Assembly: GCF_008973715.1 (NCBI RefSeq)
Contig: NZ_WBOL01000012.1
Span: 51,174-115,173 of the forward strand
Length of the DNA: 64,000 nucleotides
Direction of reading: 5' to 3'
From: Nitrincola schmidtii
Lineage (GTDB): Bacteria; Pseudomonadota; Gammaproteobacteria; Pseudomonadales; Balneatricaceae
How positions within the stretch are numbered: the stretch's first letter is position 1; every line of letters begins with the position of its first letter. The position numbers and the translations under genes are program-made. Of the stretch, positions 39,168 through 48,462 are shown piece after piece. Below the pieces are notes generated by a model. It saw only the letters and a list, made by a program, of their open reading frames with translations, ran no database searches and was not told the DNA's origin.

Positions 39168-41321
39168 ATGCGAGCCGGAAAAACAGTACTACTGATGTTT
39201 CTACTTCCGGCATTCGCTGTATTGGTGTTTTCTTTCGGTATTGGTCTGCTGTCATTAAAAAGTTTAAAGTCGCAATATCTGATCAATAGCGATGTTCAAG
39301 CCAGTGACTTACTAACACTGCATCAAGAGTCCACTTTTAAACGAGATATCTCTGAACTTCATCAGCGAGTATCTGATACATTGGATTCTGCTCGGAAAGG
39401 CGCTTTAAGTGATATCGGGTTATATCGACTGCATGCTCATCTTGTGGATGATCTGGCTGCTATAGAGCAGCAAGTTGAAGTGTTAGCAGCGTCTAATCTT
39501 TTGCGGGAAGTTAACCATGATTCTGTTAATGGTTTACGACAATCGTTTACCGAATATCGTAGACTGGTCATTATGGCAACAGAAATAGCTGCGATTGACC
39601 CAAATACCGCCAACACTTTTTTTGCCGAAGCGCAAACTAGCTTTAATCAATTTTCAATCTTTTCTGGTCGTATTGCCATGCTCCTTACAGAGCGAACGAT
39701 GCAGCGAGAAAAAGAAGCCCGTCAGCGTCATGAAGAAGCCTTTGTGCAAATTTTTGTGTTTAGTCTTTTAGGTGCCGCTTTGATATTCGTTGCGGTGTTG
39801 ATCATTGCGATTAGAATTAGTGGTCATGTTCGTGATATCGCCGATGCCCTAAGTGAACTGTCTTATAACTCACAATCGGATATTCACCTTCCCAAAATGG
39901 AAAGGTTACAAGTCAGCTCTTCAGGAGAGTTTGGCCGTATTGCCAATGTCATCCTAGGTTTTCGCGATGATATGGTCCGGCGTATTAAAGCCGAGGAAGA
40001 AAATCATCGTTTAATATTTTATGATGCGTTGACTGAGCTTCCCAATCGTCGTTTTTTACAGGAACAACTTCAGTATGCTGTAGGGACAGGAGCGCGAGTG
40101 AATAATTTTCATGCGCTCTTATGGTTAGATTTAGATCGCTTCAAAGTGATCAATGATGTTCGAGGCCATCAAGCGGGCGATCATTTATTAATTGAAGTGA
40201 CTAAACATTTGAACCAAATGCTGAGAGAGGGCGATCTTCTTGCGCGTGTCGGTGGCGATGAGTTTGCTATCTTTTTTGAGCTACCACAAAAACAACAATC
40301 GGAAGCGGCAAAAGAAGCTGAACGGATAGCGCTGCGAATTTGTGCTGGACTCAGCCGAGAGTATTTTATTGATGGTCATGGACATTTCATGACAGCAAGT
40401 ATGGGTATCGTGCTGTTTTCCGATCGACATATCGGGGTAGAAACGCTTCTTAGTCAAGCAGAAGTCGCTAAGTATCAAGCCAAGGATACCGGTCCAGGAA
40501 CAGTGTCTTTCTATGATCCTAATATTCAAGCTGAGATCAACAGAGTAGCGGAATTAGAAAGCGAGCTTCGCTCTGCTTTAGATCTAGAACAATTGATTTT
40601 GCACTATCAACTTCAGTTTGATGAGCATTCAAAGCCTGTCGGTGCTGAAATCTTAATGCGTTGGCAGCATCCTGAAAAAGGGTTGATTTCACCTTTAGAT
40701 TTTATACCACTAGCAGAAGAGAGTGGTTTGATAGTGCCGATTGGTAAGTGGGTAATAGAGTCAGCTTGTAAATTATTGTCCAATTGGCAGTTCAACCCTT
40801 CGTTAAGGCATATGCAACTTGCTGTTAACGTCAGTGCCAAACAGTTCCGCCAGGAAAATTTTGTTGAGATGGTACTGAGCATTATTGAACAAACCGGTGC
40901 TCCAGCAGATAAATTAAAACTTGAATTGACGGAATCCATTCTTCTCGAAAATGTTGAGAAAGCGATTCGGAAAATGAAGGCGTTGCGGGCTAAGGGTATT
41001 ACCTTTGCCATGGATGACTTTGGTACGGGTTACTCATCATTACAATACTTGAAGCGCTTACCCTTAGATCAGATAAAAATCGATCAATCGTTTGTGCGAG
41101 ACATTGTTGACGATCCTGAAGATACGGTCATTATCCAAACGATTATTGCGATGGGTCAGGCGTTGTCTATCGAAGTTATCGCTGAAGGCGTAGAGACAGA
41201 AGAGCAACTAAGTCTTCTGTCTGCATACGGTTGCCATCGTTACCAAGGTTATCTATTTACTAAGCCAGTCAGTCTAAGTGACTGTTTGTCGTTAATTAAG
41301 CGCTTTAACAATAAAACCTAG
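39168..41321 (+). CDS. GGDEF/EAL bifunctional c-di-GMP enzyme
   Basis: 717 residues: membrane helices near 7-28 and 192-215 flank a helical periplasmic sensor, followed by a HAMP-like linker, GGDEF (about 270-430) and EAL (about 450-710). The cyclase motif GGDEF is intact, with LARV before it and REGD as a plausible I-site. The EAL signature is EILMRW; the catalytic Glu is kept and the Ala is replaced by Ile. Remaining EAL residues are present: NVSAKQ, ELTES, DDFGTG, KIDQ, EGVE, YQGYLF. Five bases downstream of the phosphatase gene, same operon. Confidence 0.88.
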   Translation: MRAGKTVLLMFLLPAFAVLVFSFGIGLLSLKSLKSQYLINSDVQASDLLTLHQESTFKRDISELHQRVSDTLDSARKGALSDIGLYRLHAHLVDDLAAIEQQVEVLAASNLLREVNHDSVNGLRQSFTEYRRLVIMATEIAAIDPNTANTFFAEAQTSFNQFSIFSGRIAMLLTERTMQREKEARQRHEEAFVQIFVFSLLGAALIFVAVLIIAIRISGHVRDIADALSELSYNSQSDIHLPKMERLQVSSSGEFGRIANVILGFRDDMVRRIKAEEENHRLIFYDALTELPNRRFLQEQLQYAVGTGARVNNFHALLWLDLDRFKVINDVRGHQAGDHLLIEVTKHLNQMLREGDLLARVGGDEFAIFFELPQKQQSEAAKEAERIALRICAGLSREYFIDGHGHFMTASMGIVLFSDRHIGVETLLSQAEVAKYQAKDTGPGTVSFYDPNIQAEINRVAELESELRSALDLEQLILHYQLQFDEHSKPVGAEILMRWQHPEKGLISPLDFIPLAEESGLIVPIGKWVIESACKLLSNWQFNPSLRHMQLAVNVSAKQFRQENFVEMVLSIIEQTGAPADKLKLELTESILLENVEKAIRKMKALRAKGITFAMDDFGTGYSSLQYLKRLPLDQIKIDQSFVRDIVDDPEDTVIIQTIIAMGQALSIEVIAEGVETEEQLSLLSAYGCHRYQGYLFTKPVSLSDCLSLIKRFNNKT

Positions 41322-41365
41322 TCGTTCTTTAGGGGATTATGATCTAAGCGTTTAATCAATCTGCA

Positions 41366-42283
41366 CTAAAAATATCTGGCATATTGGGCTAATTCTTCAG
41401 CAGTTAACAGGAACACACCATTTCCACCTTTTTCAAATTCAGCCCAAGTAAAGGGTATTTGAGGAAACTGATCAATAATATGTTGTTCGCTATTACCAAC
41501 TTCGACGACCAGTAAACCATCTTCTGCGAGGTATTGACTGGCTTCACGCAAAATTTTGCGGGTAATATCTAGGCCATCACTGCCTGATGTCAGGGCTAAT
41601 TTAGGTTCGTGCTGGTATTCTGAAGGCATCGAGTTAAAGTCAGCTAAATCAACATAAGGAGGATTGCTGACAATCAGGTCATAACGTTTGCCACTTAATC
41701 CAGCGAAGAGATCACTTTCAATCGCATGAACACGATGAGTCAGTTCGTGGCGTTCAATATTTTTCTGAGCAACTTTAAGCGCATCGGTTGATATATCGAC
41801 TAGATCTACCTGCGACTCAGGGAACTGATAGGCACAAGCGATGCCTATACAACCACTACCGGTACACAAATCGAGGATATGATCGACAGGGCCCGGTCTT
41901 AACCAAGGTGAAAAAAGTTGCTCGGTTAATTCCGCGATAGGTGATCTGGGAATGAGGACTCGCTGATCGACATAAAAAGGAATGCCCATATACCAAGCTT
42001 CGCCAGTGATATAGGGCAGTGGTATACGTTCTTCAGTTCGGCGGCGAATAAAGGTTAAAATACGCTGTTTTTCTTGAGTTGTAAGGCGTGCATCTAATAC
42101 GTGATGACTAGCATCCCAAGGCAGATGGACAGCGTTCAGAACTAAATGAACAGCTTCATCCCATGGATTATCGGTTCCGTGCCCGTAAAATAAATTGGCC
42201 TGTTTAAAGCACGTCATCGCCCAGCGAATGTAATCGCGCAAGGTGTGTAATTCATTAGCGGGGTTGTCGGTTTGAAAGTTCAT
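41366..42283 (-). CDS. prmB: Ribosomal protein uL3 N5-glutamine methyltransferase
   Basis: 305-residue HemK/PrmB-type methyltransferase. The N-terminal helical domain precedes the SAM fold with DLCTGSGCIGIACAY (about residues 133-147), VDLVDIS and the catalytic SNPPYVD (about 203-209). Within the family, PrmB rather than PrmC is suggested by the N-terminal LHTLRDYIRWAMTCF and by the fit to E. coli PrmB (310). It methylates a glutamine of ribosomal protein uL3. Confidence 0.92.
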   Translation of the reverse strand: MNFQTDNPANELHTLRDYIRWAMTCFKQANLFYGHGTDNPWDEAVHLVLNAVHLPWDASHHVLDARLTTQEKQRILTFIRRRTEERIPLPYITGEAWYMGIPFYVDQRVLIPRSPIAELTEQLFSPWLRPGPVDHILDLCTGSGCIGIACAYQFPESQVDLVDISTDALKVAQKNIERHELTHRVHAIESDLFAGLSGKRYDLIVSNPPYVDLADFNSMPSEYQHEPKLALTSGSDGLDITRKILREASQYLAEDGLLVVEVGNSEQHIIDQFPQIPFTWAEFEKGGNGVFLLTAEELAQYARYF

Positions 42284-42433
42284 CTAGTGTGTTACTCTGA
42301 CTACTGTTAGGTCATGTTGAGTTTAACCCATGTTAAATACTCAGTGTAGTAATGGCTAGTGACATAAAGTAGGTTTTTTGTATATGCTACAGATGATTAA
42401 CACCACTTCCAGCATAATAATGGAGTTAGCTTT

Positions 42434-43666
42434 GTGAGCGAAAAAAAGATGGAAGATCAGGATCTAGGCTTGCCAGTGCTGATGGCGCGTCAAGCTATCT
42501 ATACTAAAAGCCAGGATGTGGCCGCTTACGAATTGTTATTTAGGGATGAAGATGGCAACTTTGTGAGCGGTTTAAAGGATGACGATGCTACCCTGTCAGT
42601 GTTAGTTAACTCCTATAGTTCTCATAGTAAGGCGTCGCAATCCCCCGTTCCTTTTTTTATTAAGCTGACTGATAAGGTTATTTTAGACGATCAGTTACCT
42701 GATTTTCCTAGGCATATGTTTGTTCTGGAATTGTTGTCTCACACGGAAGTTACACCACGTTTGATTGAACGTTTAAAGGAGCTTGCTTCACAAGGTTATC
42801 GTTTGGCTTTGGCAGGCTTTGATCCATCAGACACAAGGCTTCATCCACTGCTGAAAGTTATCCATGTGTTGAAGTTAGACATTCAGCTGATAGGCTTAGA
42901 TCGTATTCCTTCGTTAGTGCAAAAGCTTAAGCCATTTAACCTAGAATTGATGGCAGATAAGGTTGAAACTCAAGATGAGTTTCGACGCTGTCTTGAAATG
43001 GGTTTTGCGCTTTATATGGGTTACTTTTTGAGTAAGCCAGACTTGGTACGTGGTAAGAAGATATCGGGTAATAAGATCTTGTTGATGCAAGTCTTACATG
43101 AACTACAAAATCCTAACGCTACGGCTCAATCCGTCGAGCAAATGGCACTGAAAGATCCTGAGTTGACGTATAAAATTTTACGCGTCGTCAACTCTGCCGC
43201 CGTGAATTTGCGTCGCGAGATTAACTCACTATCTCACGCCATTGCCCTATTGGGTATGGATCAGGTTCGCCGCTGGGTTATGCTATTTCTAGCGAAAAGT
43301 GACAATGGCAAACCAACCGAGTTAACTCGAACCATGCTGGTGCGTGGCCGAATGTGTGAGTTGCTAGCTGAGATGCTCGATTACAATGATCCCATGGAGT
43401 GCTTCATCGTGGGGCTGTTATCGCAATTGGATGTGATGATGGATATGAAAATGGAAGATCTGTTAAGTGAAGTGCCGTTACAGCAGTCCGTTAAAGATGC
43501 GCTAACTCATCATCAAGGCCAGCCTGGCTTGCTTCTCAGTGAGGTTGAAGTCTATGAGCGTGGCGAATTCCGTGAATTGAAAAAGCTACTGCCGTCACAG
43601 TTTTACGAAGTCTCTTATCGTCATAGTTTAAAGTGGGCTGAACAAGTGCTGGATGTAATGCAGTAA
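42434..43666 (+). CDS. EAL-like/HDOD signalling protein
   Basis: 410 residues of the YuxH/EAL-HDOD class. The N-terminal EAL-like domain (about 10-205) starts LMARQAIYTKSQDVAAYELLFR, where the catalytic EAL motif is replaced by ELL and other catalytic residues are missing, so it probably binds partners rather than hydrolysing c-di-GMP. The C-terminal HDOD domain (about 205-400) includes VNSAAVNLRREINSLSHAIALLG. The GTG at 42434 has GGAG eight bases upstream. Homologues influence motility; the target here is unknown. Confidence 0.88.
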   Translation: MSEKKMEDQDLGLPVLMARQAIYTKSQDVAAYELLFRDEDGNFVSGLKDDDATLSVLVNSYSSHSKASQSPVPFFIKLTDKVILDDQLPDFPRHMFVLELLSHTEVTPRLIERLKELASQGYRLALAGFDPSDTRLHPLLKVIHVLKLDIQLIGLDRIPSLVQKLKPFNLELMADKVETQDEFRRCLEMGFALYMGYFLSKPDLVRGKKISGNKILLMQVLHELQNPNATAQSVEQMALKDPELTYKILRVVNSAAVNLRREINSLSHAIALLGMDQVRRWVMLFLAKSDNGKPTELTRTMLVRGRMCELLAEMLDYNDPMECFIVGLLSQLDVMMDMKMEDLLSEVPLQQSVKDALTHHQGQPGLLLSEVEVYERGEFRELKKLLPSQFYEVSYRHSLKWAEQVLDVMQ

Positions 43667-43695
43667 GAAATTCGTCGTTAAGTATTAACAACATT

Positions 43696-43727
43696 AAAGG
43701 GGCTAACCAGACAGGTAGCCCCTTTTT
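43696..43727. terminator. Bidirectional rho-independent terminator
   Basis: AAAGGGGCTA and TAGCCCCTTT form a 10-pair stem around a 10-base loop, with a T run on the + strand and an A run giving Ts on the - strand. It lies between the convergent EAL/HDOD gene and ilvD. Confidence 0.88.
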
Positions 43728-43737
43728 AGTGTGTAGC

Positions 43738-45573
43738 TTAATCTAGTAGAGTCAGATCGCGAACTGCGCCTTTATCTGCTGAAGTCACCAGTTTAGCATA
43801 GGCTTTTAGCGCCGCAGAGACTTTACGAGGTCTGTCCATGGCGGGTTTCCAGCCTGATGCGTCTTGTTCTGCACGACGTTTTGCCAATTCTTCATCAGAG
43901 ATCAGCACATTGATGCTGCGGTTAGGAATGTCGATACAGATAGAATCGCCATTTCTGACTAAACCTATTGCACCGCCAGAAGCCGCTTCTGGTGAAACGT
44001 GTCCAATAGATAGCCCGGATGTACCTCCAGAGAAACGACCATCGGTGAGCAACGCGCAGGCTTTACCCAGTCCTTTGGATTTTAGATAAGAGGTGGGGTA
44101 AAGCATCTCTTGCATACCTGGACCCCCTTTAGGTCCTTCATAACGAACGATCATCACATCACCCGCTTTTACTTTATCATTCAAGATATGCTCAACCGCT
44201 TGGTCTTGAGATTCAGTGATATGAGCGGGACCTTCAAACAGAAGGTTGGAATCGTCAACCCCAGCCGTTTTGACGACACAGCCATCTTCAGCAATATTGC
44301 CAAAAAGAACCGCAAGTCCCCCTTCCAGAGAGAAAGCGTTTTCAAGATTGCGAATACAGCCGTTTTGACGATCGCCATCCAGTGTTGGCCAGCGTGTGGA
44401 CTGACTAAAGGCTGTTTGTGTGGGAATGCCCGCAGGACCTGCTTTGTAGAATTCCATCACTTCGGGTGTTGGGTTACGCATGATATCCCACTGATCTAGC
44501 GCTTCCGCTAGGGTGTTGCTGTGAACTGTCGGGATGTCGGTATGCAGTTTTCCAGCACGATCTAACTCGCCCAAAATGGCATAAATACCACCAGCACGAT
44601 GGACATCTTCAATATGATATTTAGGTGTGTTGGGTGCTACTTTACACAGTTGCGGAACCACGCGTGATAAGCGATCAATATCGGTAAGGGTAAATTCAAG
44701 TTCACCTTCTAGCGCAATGGCCAGCAGATGCAGAATGGTATTGGTTGAACCACCCATGGCGATGTCTAAAGACATGGCGTTCTCGAAGGCTTTGTAGTTA
44801 GCAATATTGCGCGGCAATACTGACTCGTCATCACCTTCATAGTAGCGCTTAGCCAACGCAACAATTCTGTGGCCTGCCTCTTCAAATAAGCGACGACGAT
44901 CGCTATGAGTGGCTAGGGTTGTTCCGTTACCTGGCAGTGAAAGCCCTAAAGCTTCGGTTAAACAGTTCATCGAGTTAGCAGTAAACATACCAGAACATGA
45001 ACCACAGGTAGGGCAGGCAGAACGTTCATACTCTGCGACCATCTCGTCAGAGGCGCTATCGTCTGCGGCAATAACCATGGCATCAACCAGATCCAGCTTG
45101 TGCTCAGAAAGCTTGGTTTTACCTGCTTCCATTGGGCCACCAGAGACGAAAATTACAGGAATATTGAGGCGCATCGCGGCCATCAACATTCCCGGGGTAA
45201 TTTTGTCACAATTAGAAATACAGATCAGCGCATCAGCACAGTGTGCATTGACCATGTATTCTACGGAGTCAGCGATAATGTCACGAGACGGGAGTGAATA
45301 GAGCATACCGTCATGGCCCATGGCGATCCCATCGTCTACAGCAATGGTGTTGAATTCTTTGGCGACACCGCCTGCCTTCTCAACTTCACGTGCAACCAAT
45401 TGTCCCATGTCTTTGAGGTGAACATGGCCGGGAACGAATTGGGTAAAAGAGTTGGCGATGGCAATAATAGGTTTGTGAAAGTCTTCATCTTTCATGCCGG
45501 TAGCACGCCAAAGGGCGCGGGCTCCCGCCATATTGCGACCAGCGGTAGAGGTTCTGGAGCGGTACTCAGGCAT
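43738..45573 (-). CDS. ilvD: Dihydroxy-acid dehydratase
   Basis: 611-residue iron-sulfur dehydratase of valine and isoleucine synthesis, near the E. coli length (616). Signatures include [13 protein letters not shown] and [20 protein letters not shown], which supply cluster cysteines, and the C-terminal [22 protein letters not shown]. It forms 2-oxoisovalerate and 2-oxo-3-methylvalerate from the dihydroxy acids. The ilvE gene is about 9.4 kb downstream in coordinates, so the pathway genes are dispersed. Confidence 0.96.
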   Translation of the reverse strand: MPEYRSRTSTAGRNMAGARALWRATGMKDEDFHKPIIAIANSFTQFVPGHVHLKDMGQLVAREVEKAGGVAKEFNTIAVDDGIAMGHDGMLYSLPSRDIIADSVEYMVNAHCADALICISNCDKITPGMLMAAMRLNIPVIFVSGGPMEAGKTKLSEHKLDLVDAMVIAADDSASDEMVAEYERSACPTCGSCSGMFTANSMNCLTEALGLSLPGNGTTLATHSDRRRLFEEAGHRIVALAKRYYEGDDESVLPRNIANYKAFENAMSLDIAMGGSTNTILHLLAIALEGELEFTLTDIDRLSRVVPQLCKVAPNTPKYHIEDVHRAGGIYAILGELDRAGKLHTDIPTVHSNTLAEALDQWDIMRNPTPEVMEFYKAGPAGIPTQTAFSQSTRWPTLDGDRQNGCIRNLENAFSLEGGLAVLFGNIAEDGCVVKTAGVDDSNLLFEGPAHITESQDQAVEHILNDKVKAGDVMIVRYEGPKGGPGMQEMLYPTSYLKSKGLGKACALLTDGRFSGGTSGLSIGHVSPEAASGGAIGLVRNGDSICIDIPNRSINVLISDEELAKRRAEQDASGWKPAMDRPRKVSAALKAYAKLVTSADKGAVRDLTLLD

Positions 45574-45736
45574 TGGCTTTTCCTTAAAATCTATGCAGGT
45601 TGACAGGGTCTTTATAAGCGTAGAGCGAGTATATCAGATTCCTGTCAGGTGTCAGTCACAGGGTTTTAATAGGGTTGAACAAAACCTGACATCCACTTAT
45701 GCTGCTCTTTATTTATTAGCTTTGGACTGAGTATTT

Positions 45737-45988
45737 ATGACAATAAAAATCGACAAGAAGTCTATACGTCGAGACAAGCTACTGCGTTTTTGCATGTTTA
45801 CAGGTATACCTTTAAGTATCCTCGCTGTGGCGAGTTTATGGATTGGACAATATGCTGGATCGCCCACCTTAGGAATTGTCTTTATATTGTCGGCTGCTCT
45901 AGCCGTTGTCATTGGATTGGTTTACAACGTTCGCTTTGTCATTCTTTCCATCCGTGAGGTTAAACGACAACAGTCATCAAAAGATTGA
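45737..45988 (+). CDS. Small membrane protein, function unknown
   Basis: 83-residue protein with a basic N-terminus, two hydrophobic segments (residues about 20-38 and 45-69), and a charged C-terminus ending KRQQSSKD. The topology suggests both ends in the cytoplasm. I recognise no family. It is preceded by ilvD on the other strand and followed by the PepSY gene after 107 bases, so it may have its own promoter. Confidence 0.62.
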   Translation: MTIKIDKKSIRRDKLLRFCMFTGIPLSILAVASLWIGQYAGSPTLGIVFILSAALAVVIGLVYNVRFVILSIREVKRQQSSKD

Positions 45989-46095
45989 TGCTTATCAACA
46001 GTAGATTTTCTCTGTTAATCATCAGTTCATTTCAGTTAGGTTAACCTGTTTGAATAATGGTGAGGTGTCAAATTAATGCAGCCGGAGGAACCCTA

Positions 46096-46365
46096 ATGTC
46101 CGTAGGGCAAAAACATGTTTTAGGGCCAGTGTATAAGTATCTGTTGATAGCTTTGTTCTTGGTCGCAGTAACAGTGTTAGCTGAGCCTGTTACCAGTGTG
46201 AAGCAGGCAACTGAAATTGCTCAACAAGCTTATGGTGGTCAAGTGGTAAAGGCTGAAGAGACTGACGTTGAGGATAAGAAAGTTTTTGTTATTCGTGTTG
46301 TTAACGAAGGACGTGTTCGCGATGTAATGGTTGATCCTGAAGATGGCACTATTCTTAACCCTTAA
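46096..46365 (+). CDS. Small PepSY-domain membrane/periplasmic protein
   Basis: 89 residues: an N-terminal hydrophobic signal or anchor (about 14-32) and one PepSY domain (about 35-89) with SVKQATEIAQQAYGGQVVKAE and the closing VDPEDGTIL. The ATG at 46096 is preceded by GGAGG at seven bases; the longer frame from 46057 is rejected. It lies 33 bases before a response regulator. Small PepSY proteins next to PhoP/PhoQ-type pairs are common and may modulate the sensor or be its target. Confidence 0.85.
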   Translation: MSVGQKHVLGPVYKYLLIALFLVAVTVLAEPVTSVKQATEIAQQAYGGQVVKAEETDVEDKKVFVIRVVNEGRVRDVMVDPEDGTILNP

Positions 46366-46398
46366 TATCGATGACCGAAATAATTTTGGATTGGTGGT

Positions 46399-47082
46399 AT
46401 GAAAGCACTCATAGTTGAAGATGATCAAGATCTAAGGCGTCAGCTTTTCACTCAGTTGAGTGATAAAGGCTATACCGTAGAAGAGTGTGAAACAGGGAAA
46501 GATGCCCTGTTTCTGGGTAAAGAGTATGAGTTTGATATCGCTATCGTTGACTTGGGTTTGCCAGAGCTTTCAGGATTAGAAGTGATTCGAGGTTGGCGTG
46601 AAGCGCAACGGGATTTTCCGGTATTGATTTTGACCGCCAGAGGCCATTGGCAGGATAAGGTCGAAGGGTTAGAAAGTGGTGCAGATGATTATTTGGTTAA
46701 ACCTTTTCAACCTGAAGAGTTAACCGCAAGACTCAACGCTTTGGTGCGCAGAGCTGCGGGTCACTCCAAGCCTAAGCTAAGTTTTGGTCCGCTGACATTA
46801 GATACGGTTAGCCGAGTCGTACAGCTGAATGGTGATGAGGTTCGTCTGACTAGTTACGAGTACCGTACTGTCGAATACCTGATGATGAATGCGGGTAAAA
46901 CTATCTCTAAAGCTGAGTTAACCGAACATCTGTACCATCAAGACTTCGATCGAGACAGTAATGTGTTGGAAGTCTTTATTCGCCGCTTACGGCAAAAGCT
47001 CGATCCTGAGCAAACCTTACAACCTATTTTGACTGTGAGAGGTTTGGGCTACCGATTTAATCCGGAGCTAGCGTCCTCTTGA
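46399..47082 (+). CDS. OmpR/PhoP-family response regulator
   Basis: 227 residues. Receiver domain 1-115 has acidic pocket VEDDQD, phosphoacceptor Asp in AIVDLGLPELSG (residue about 51), TAR and LVKPF. The C-terminal winged helix (about 128-222) has LTSYEYRTVEYLM and FIRRLRQKLD. It resembles PhoP/QseB. Its stop codon overlaps the kinase start, and both follow the PepSY gene. Target genes cannot be deduced here. Confidence 0.9.
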   Translation: MKALIVEDDQDLRRQLFTQLSDKGYTVEECETGKDALFLGKEYEFDIAIVDLGLPELSGLEVIRGWREAQRDFPVLILTARGHWQDKVEGLESGADDYLVKPFQPEELTARLNALVRRAAGHSKPKLSFGPLTLDTVSRVVQLNGDEVRLTSYEYRTVEYLMMNAGKTISKAELTEHLYHQDFDRDSNVLEVFIRRLRQKLDPEQTLQPILTVRGLGYRFNPELASS

Positions 47083-48452
47083 TACGTCGTTATCTGCCTA
47101 AGTCGCTTAAATCGAGACTATTTTTCGCCTCTCTGGTTATTTTACCGTTTATTTTGGTGATTGCTGTTGTCATTCTCCAGCGTGCTCATTACGACAGTTT
47201 AGTCTCTTCTGAGCGCTCTCAAGCTCAGCTTCAAGTGTATCTTTTATTGGGTTTAGCAGAACTGGATGATAAAGGGCTAACCATTCCCAATATGCTACCT
47301 GAACCTGCGTTAACGCAGCCGGGGTCGGGTGTGTATGCCTTTATTAGCAATGATCAGCGCGAACTGCTTTGGCAGTCAGAATCTGCCGCTATCTTGCCTG
47401 CCAGCTTATTTGATATGACCGGCCAAAGCATTCCGGAACCAGGCCAGGTTATTTTTCGCTATCTAAAAAGCGATGGGCTTTATCTATTACAGTATCCTGT
47501 TATTTGGCTAGCCGCATCTGAAGAACGATTATTTAATATTTCGGTGTTGCGCACTGATGAGCGCTTGAAAGAACAGATGCGTGCCTTCAGTACCCGCTTA
47601 TGGGGATCATTATTGGGGGTGTTAATTTTAGCCTTGAGTATGCAGTACATTATTCTTCGCTGGGGCTTGCGCCCACTCAATCGTTTGGCGGGTGATTTAA
47701 GATTGATTGAGAAAGGTGAAGCGGATCGCTTAACGGGGCGCTATCCGAAAGAAGTGCAGCCAGTGACGGATAACTTGAATCAACTGATCTTAACTGAGCG
47801 TCAGCAGCGTGAACGCTATCGCAATACCCTTGCTGATTTGGCGCATAGCCTGAAAACGCCTTTGGCGGTTATTCATGGCGCTAGTAATGAAAATCTGTCA
47901 CCAGAAGCCTATCGCCGTTTAGTAGAAGACCAAACTCAGCGGATGAATCAAATTGTACAGTATCAACTTTCGCGTGCAGTGAAGAGTAAAGGTGGCTTGG
48001 CCGCCAAGCCGGTCAATGTTCGGCCGATTGTTCAACGCTTAGCGGGTGTGCTGACCAAGGTTTATACCGAAAAAAGCTTACAAATAGAAAATGACGTAGC
48101 TGAAGATGCGCTTTTTTATGGAGATGAGCGTGATTTAATGGAGTTAGTCGGTAATTTAATGGAAAACGCCTGTAAGTATGGCGAGAAAATTGTCAGAGTT
48201 AGCTCCTGTCCAACGGGCAATGGAATATTGTTATTTGTCGAGGATGATGGTCAAGGTGTGATGCCCAATCAAGCCAAAGTTATTTTAGAAAGAGGCAAGC
48301 GTATCGATACCTCTACCTCGGGTCAGGGGATAGGTTTAGCCGTTGTTGTCGATATTTTAAGTAGCTATGGTGGTGCGTTAGAGGTGGATAGCTCCCCGAC
48401 TTTGCAGGGAGCTAGATTTAGAATGATGTTGCCTACGCCTAGCTTAGATTGA
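47079..48452 (+). CDS. PhoQ-like sensor histidine kinase
   Basis: 457 residues with two membrane helices (about 12-32 and 168-188) flanking a periplasmic sensor of about 135 residues, then HAMP, the phosphoacceptor helix DLAHSLKTPLAVIHG (His near residue 261) and an ATPase domain with NLMENACKYG, VEDDGQGV and GQGIGLAVV. The start codon appears to be TTG at 47079, overlapping the regulator's TGA; GGAG lies twelve bases upstream. The next in-frame candidates would cut into the first helix. It probably senses divalent cations or envelope state, by family analogy. Confidence 0.88.
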   Translation: MIRRYLPKSLKSRLFFASLVILPFILVIAVVILQRAHYDSLVSSERSQAQLQVYLLLGLAELDDKGLTIPNMLPEPALTQPGSGVYAFISNDQRELLWQSESAAILPASLFDMTGQSIPEPGQVIFRYLKSDGLYLLQYPVIWLAASEERLFNISVLRTDERLKEQMRAFSTRLWGSLLGVLILALSMQYIILRWGLRPLNRLAGDLRLIEKGEADRLTGRYPKEVQPVTDNLNQLILTERQQRERYRNTLADLAHSLKTPLAVIHGASNENLSPEAYRRLVEDQTQRMNQIVQYQLSRAVKSKGGLAAKPVNVRPIVQRLAGVLTKVYTEKSLQIENDVAEDALFYGDERDLMELVGNLMENACKYGEKIVRVSSCPTGNGILLFVEDDGQGVMPNQAKVILERGKRIDTSTSGQGIGLAVVVDILSSYGGALEVDSSPTLQGARFRMMLPTPSLD

Positions 48453-48462
48453 TATTTGTTCA

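Noticed and set aside
45640..45695. Inverted repeat GTCAGGT/ACCTGAC with GGTTTT/AAAACC in the ilvD-45737 gap
   Set aside because: The arms are separated by a long loop and bulged; it may be part of the ilvD leader, but no function could be supported.
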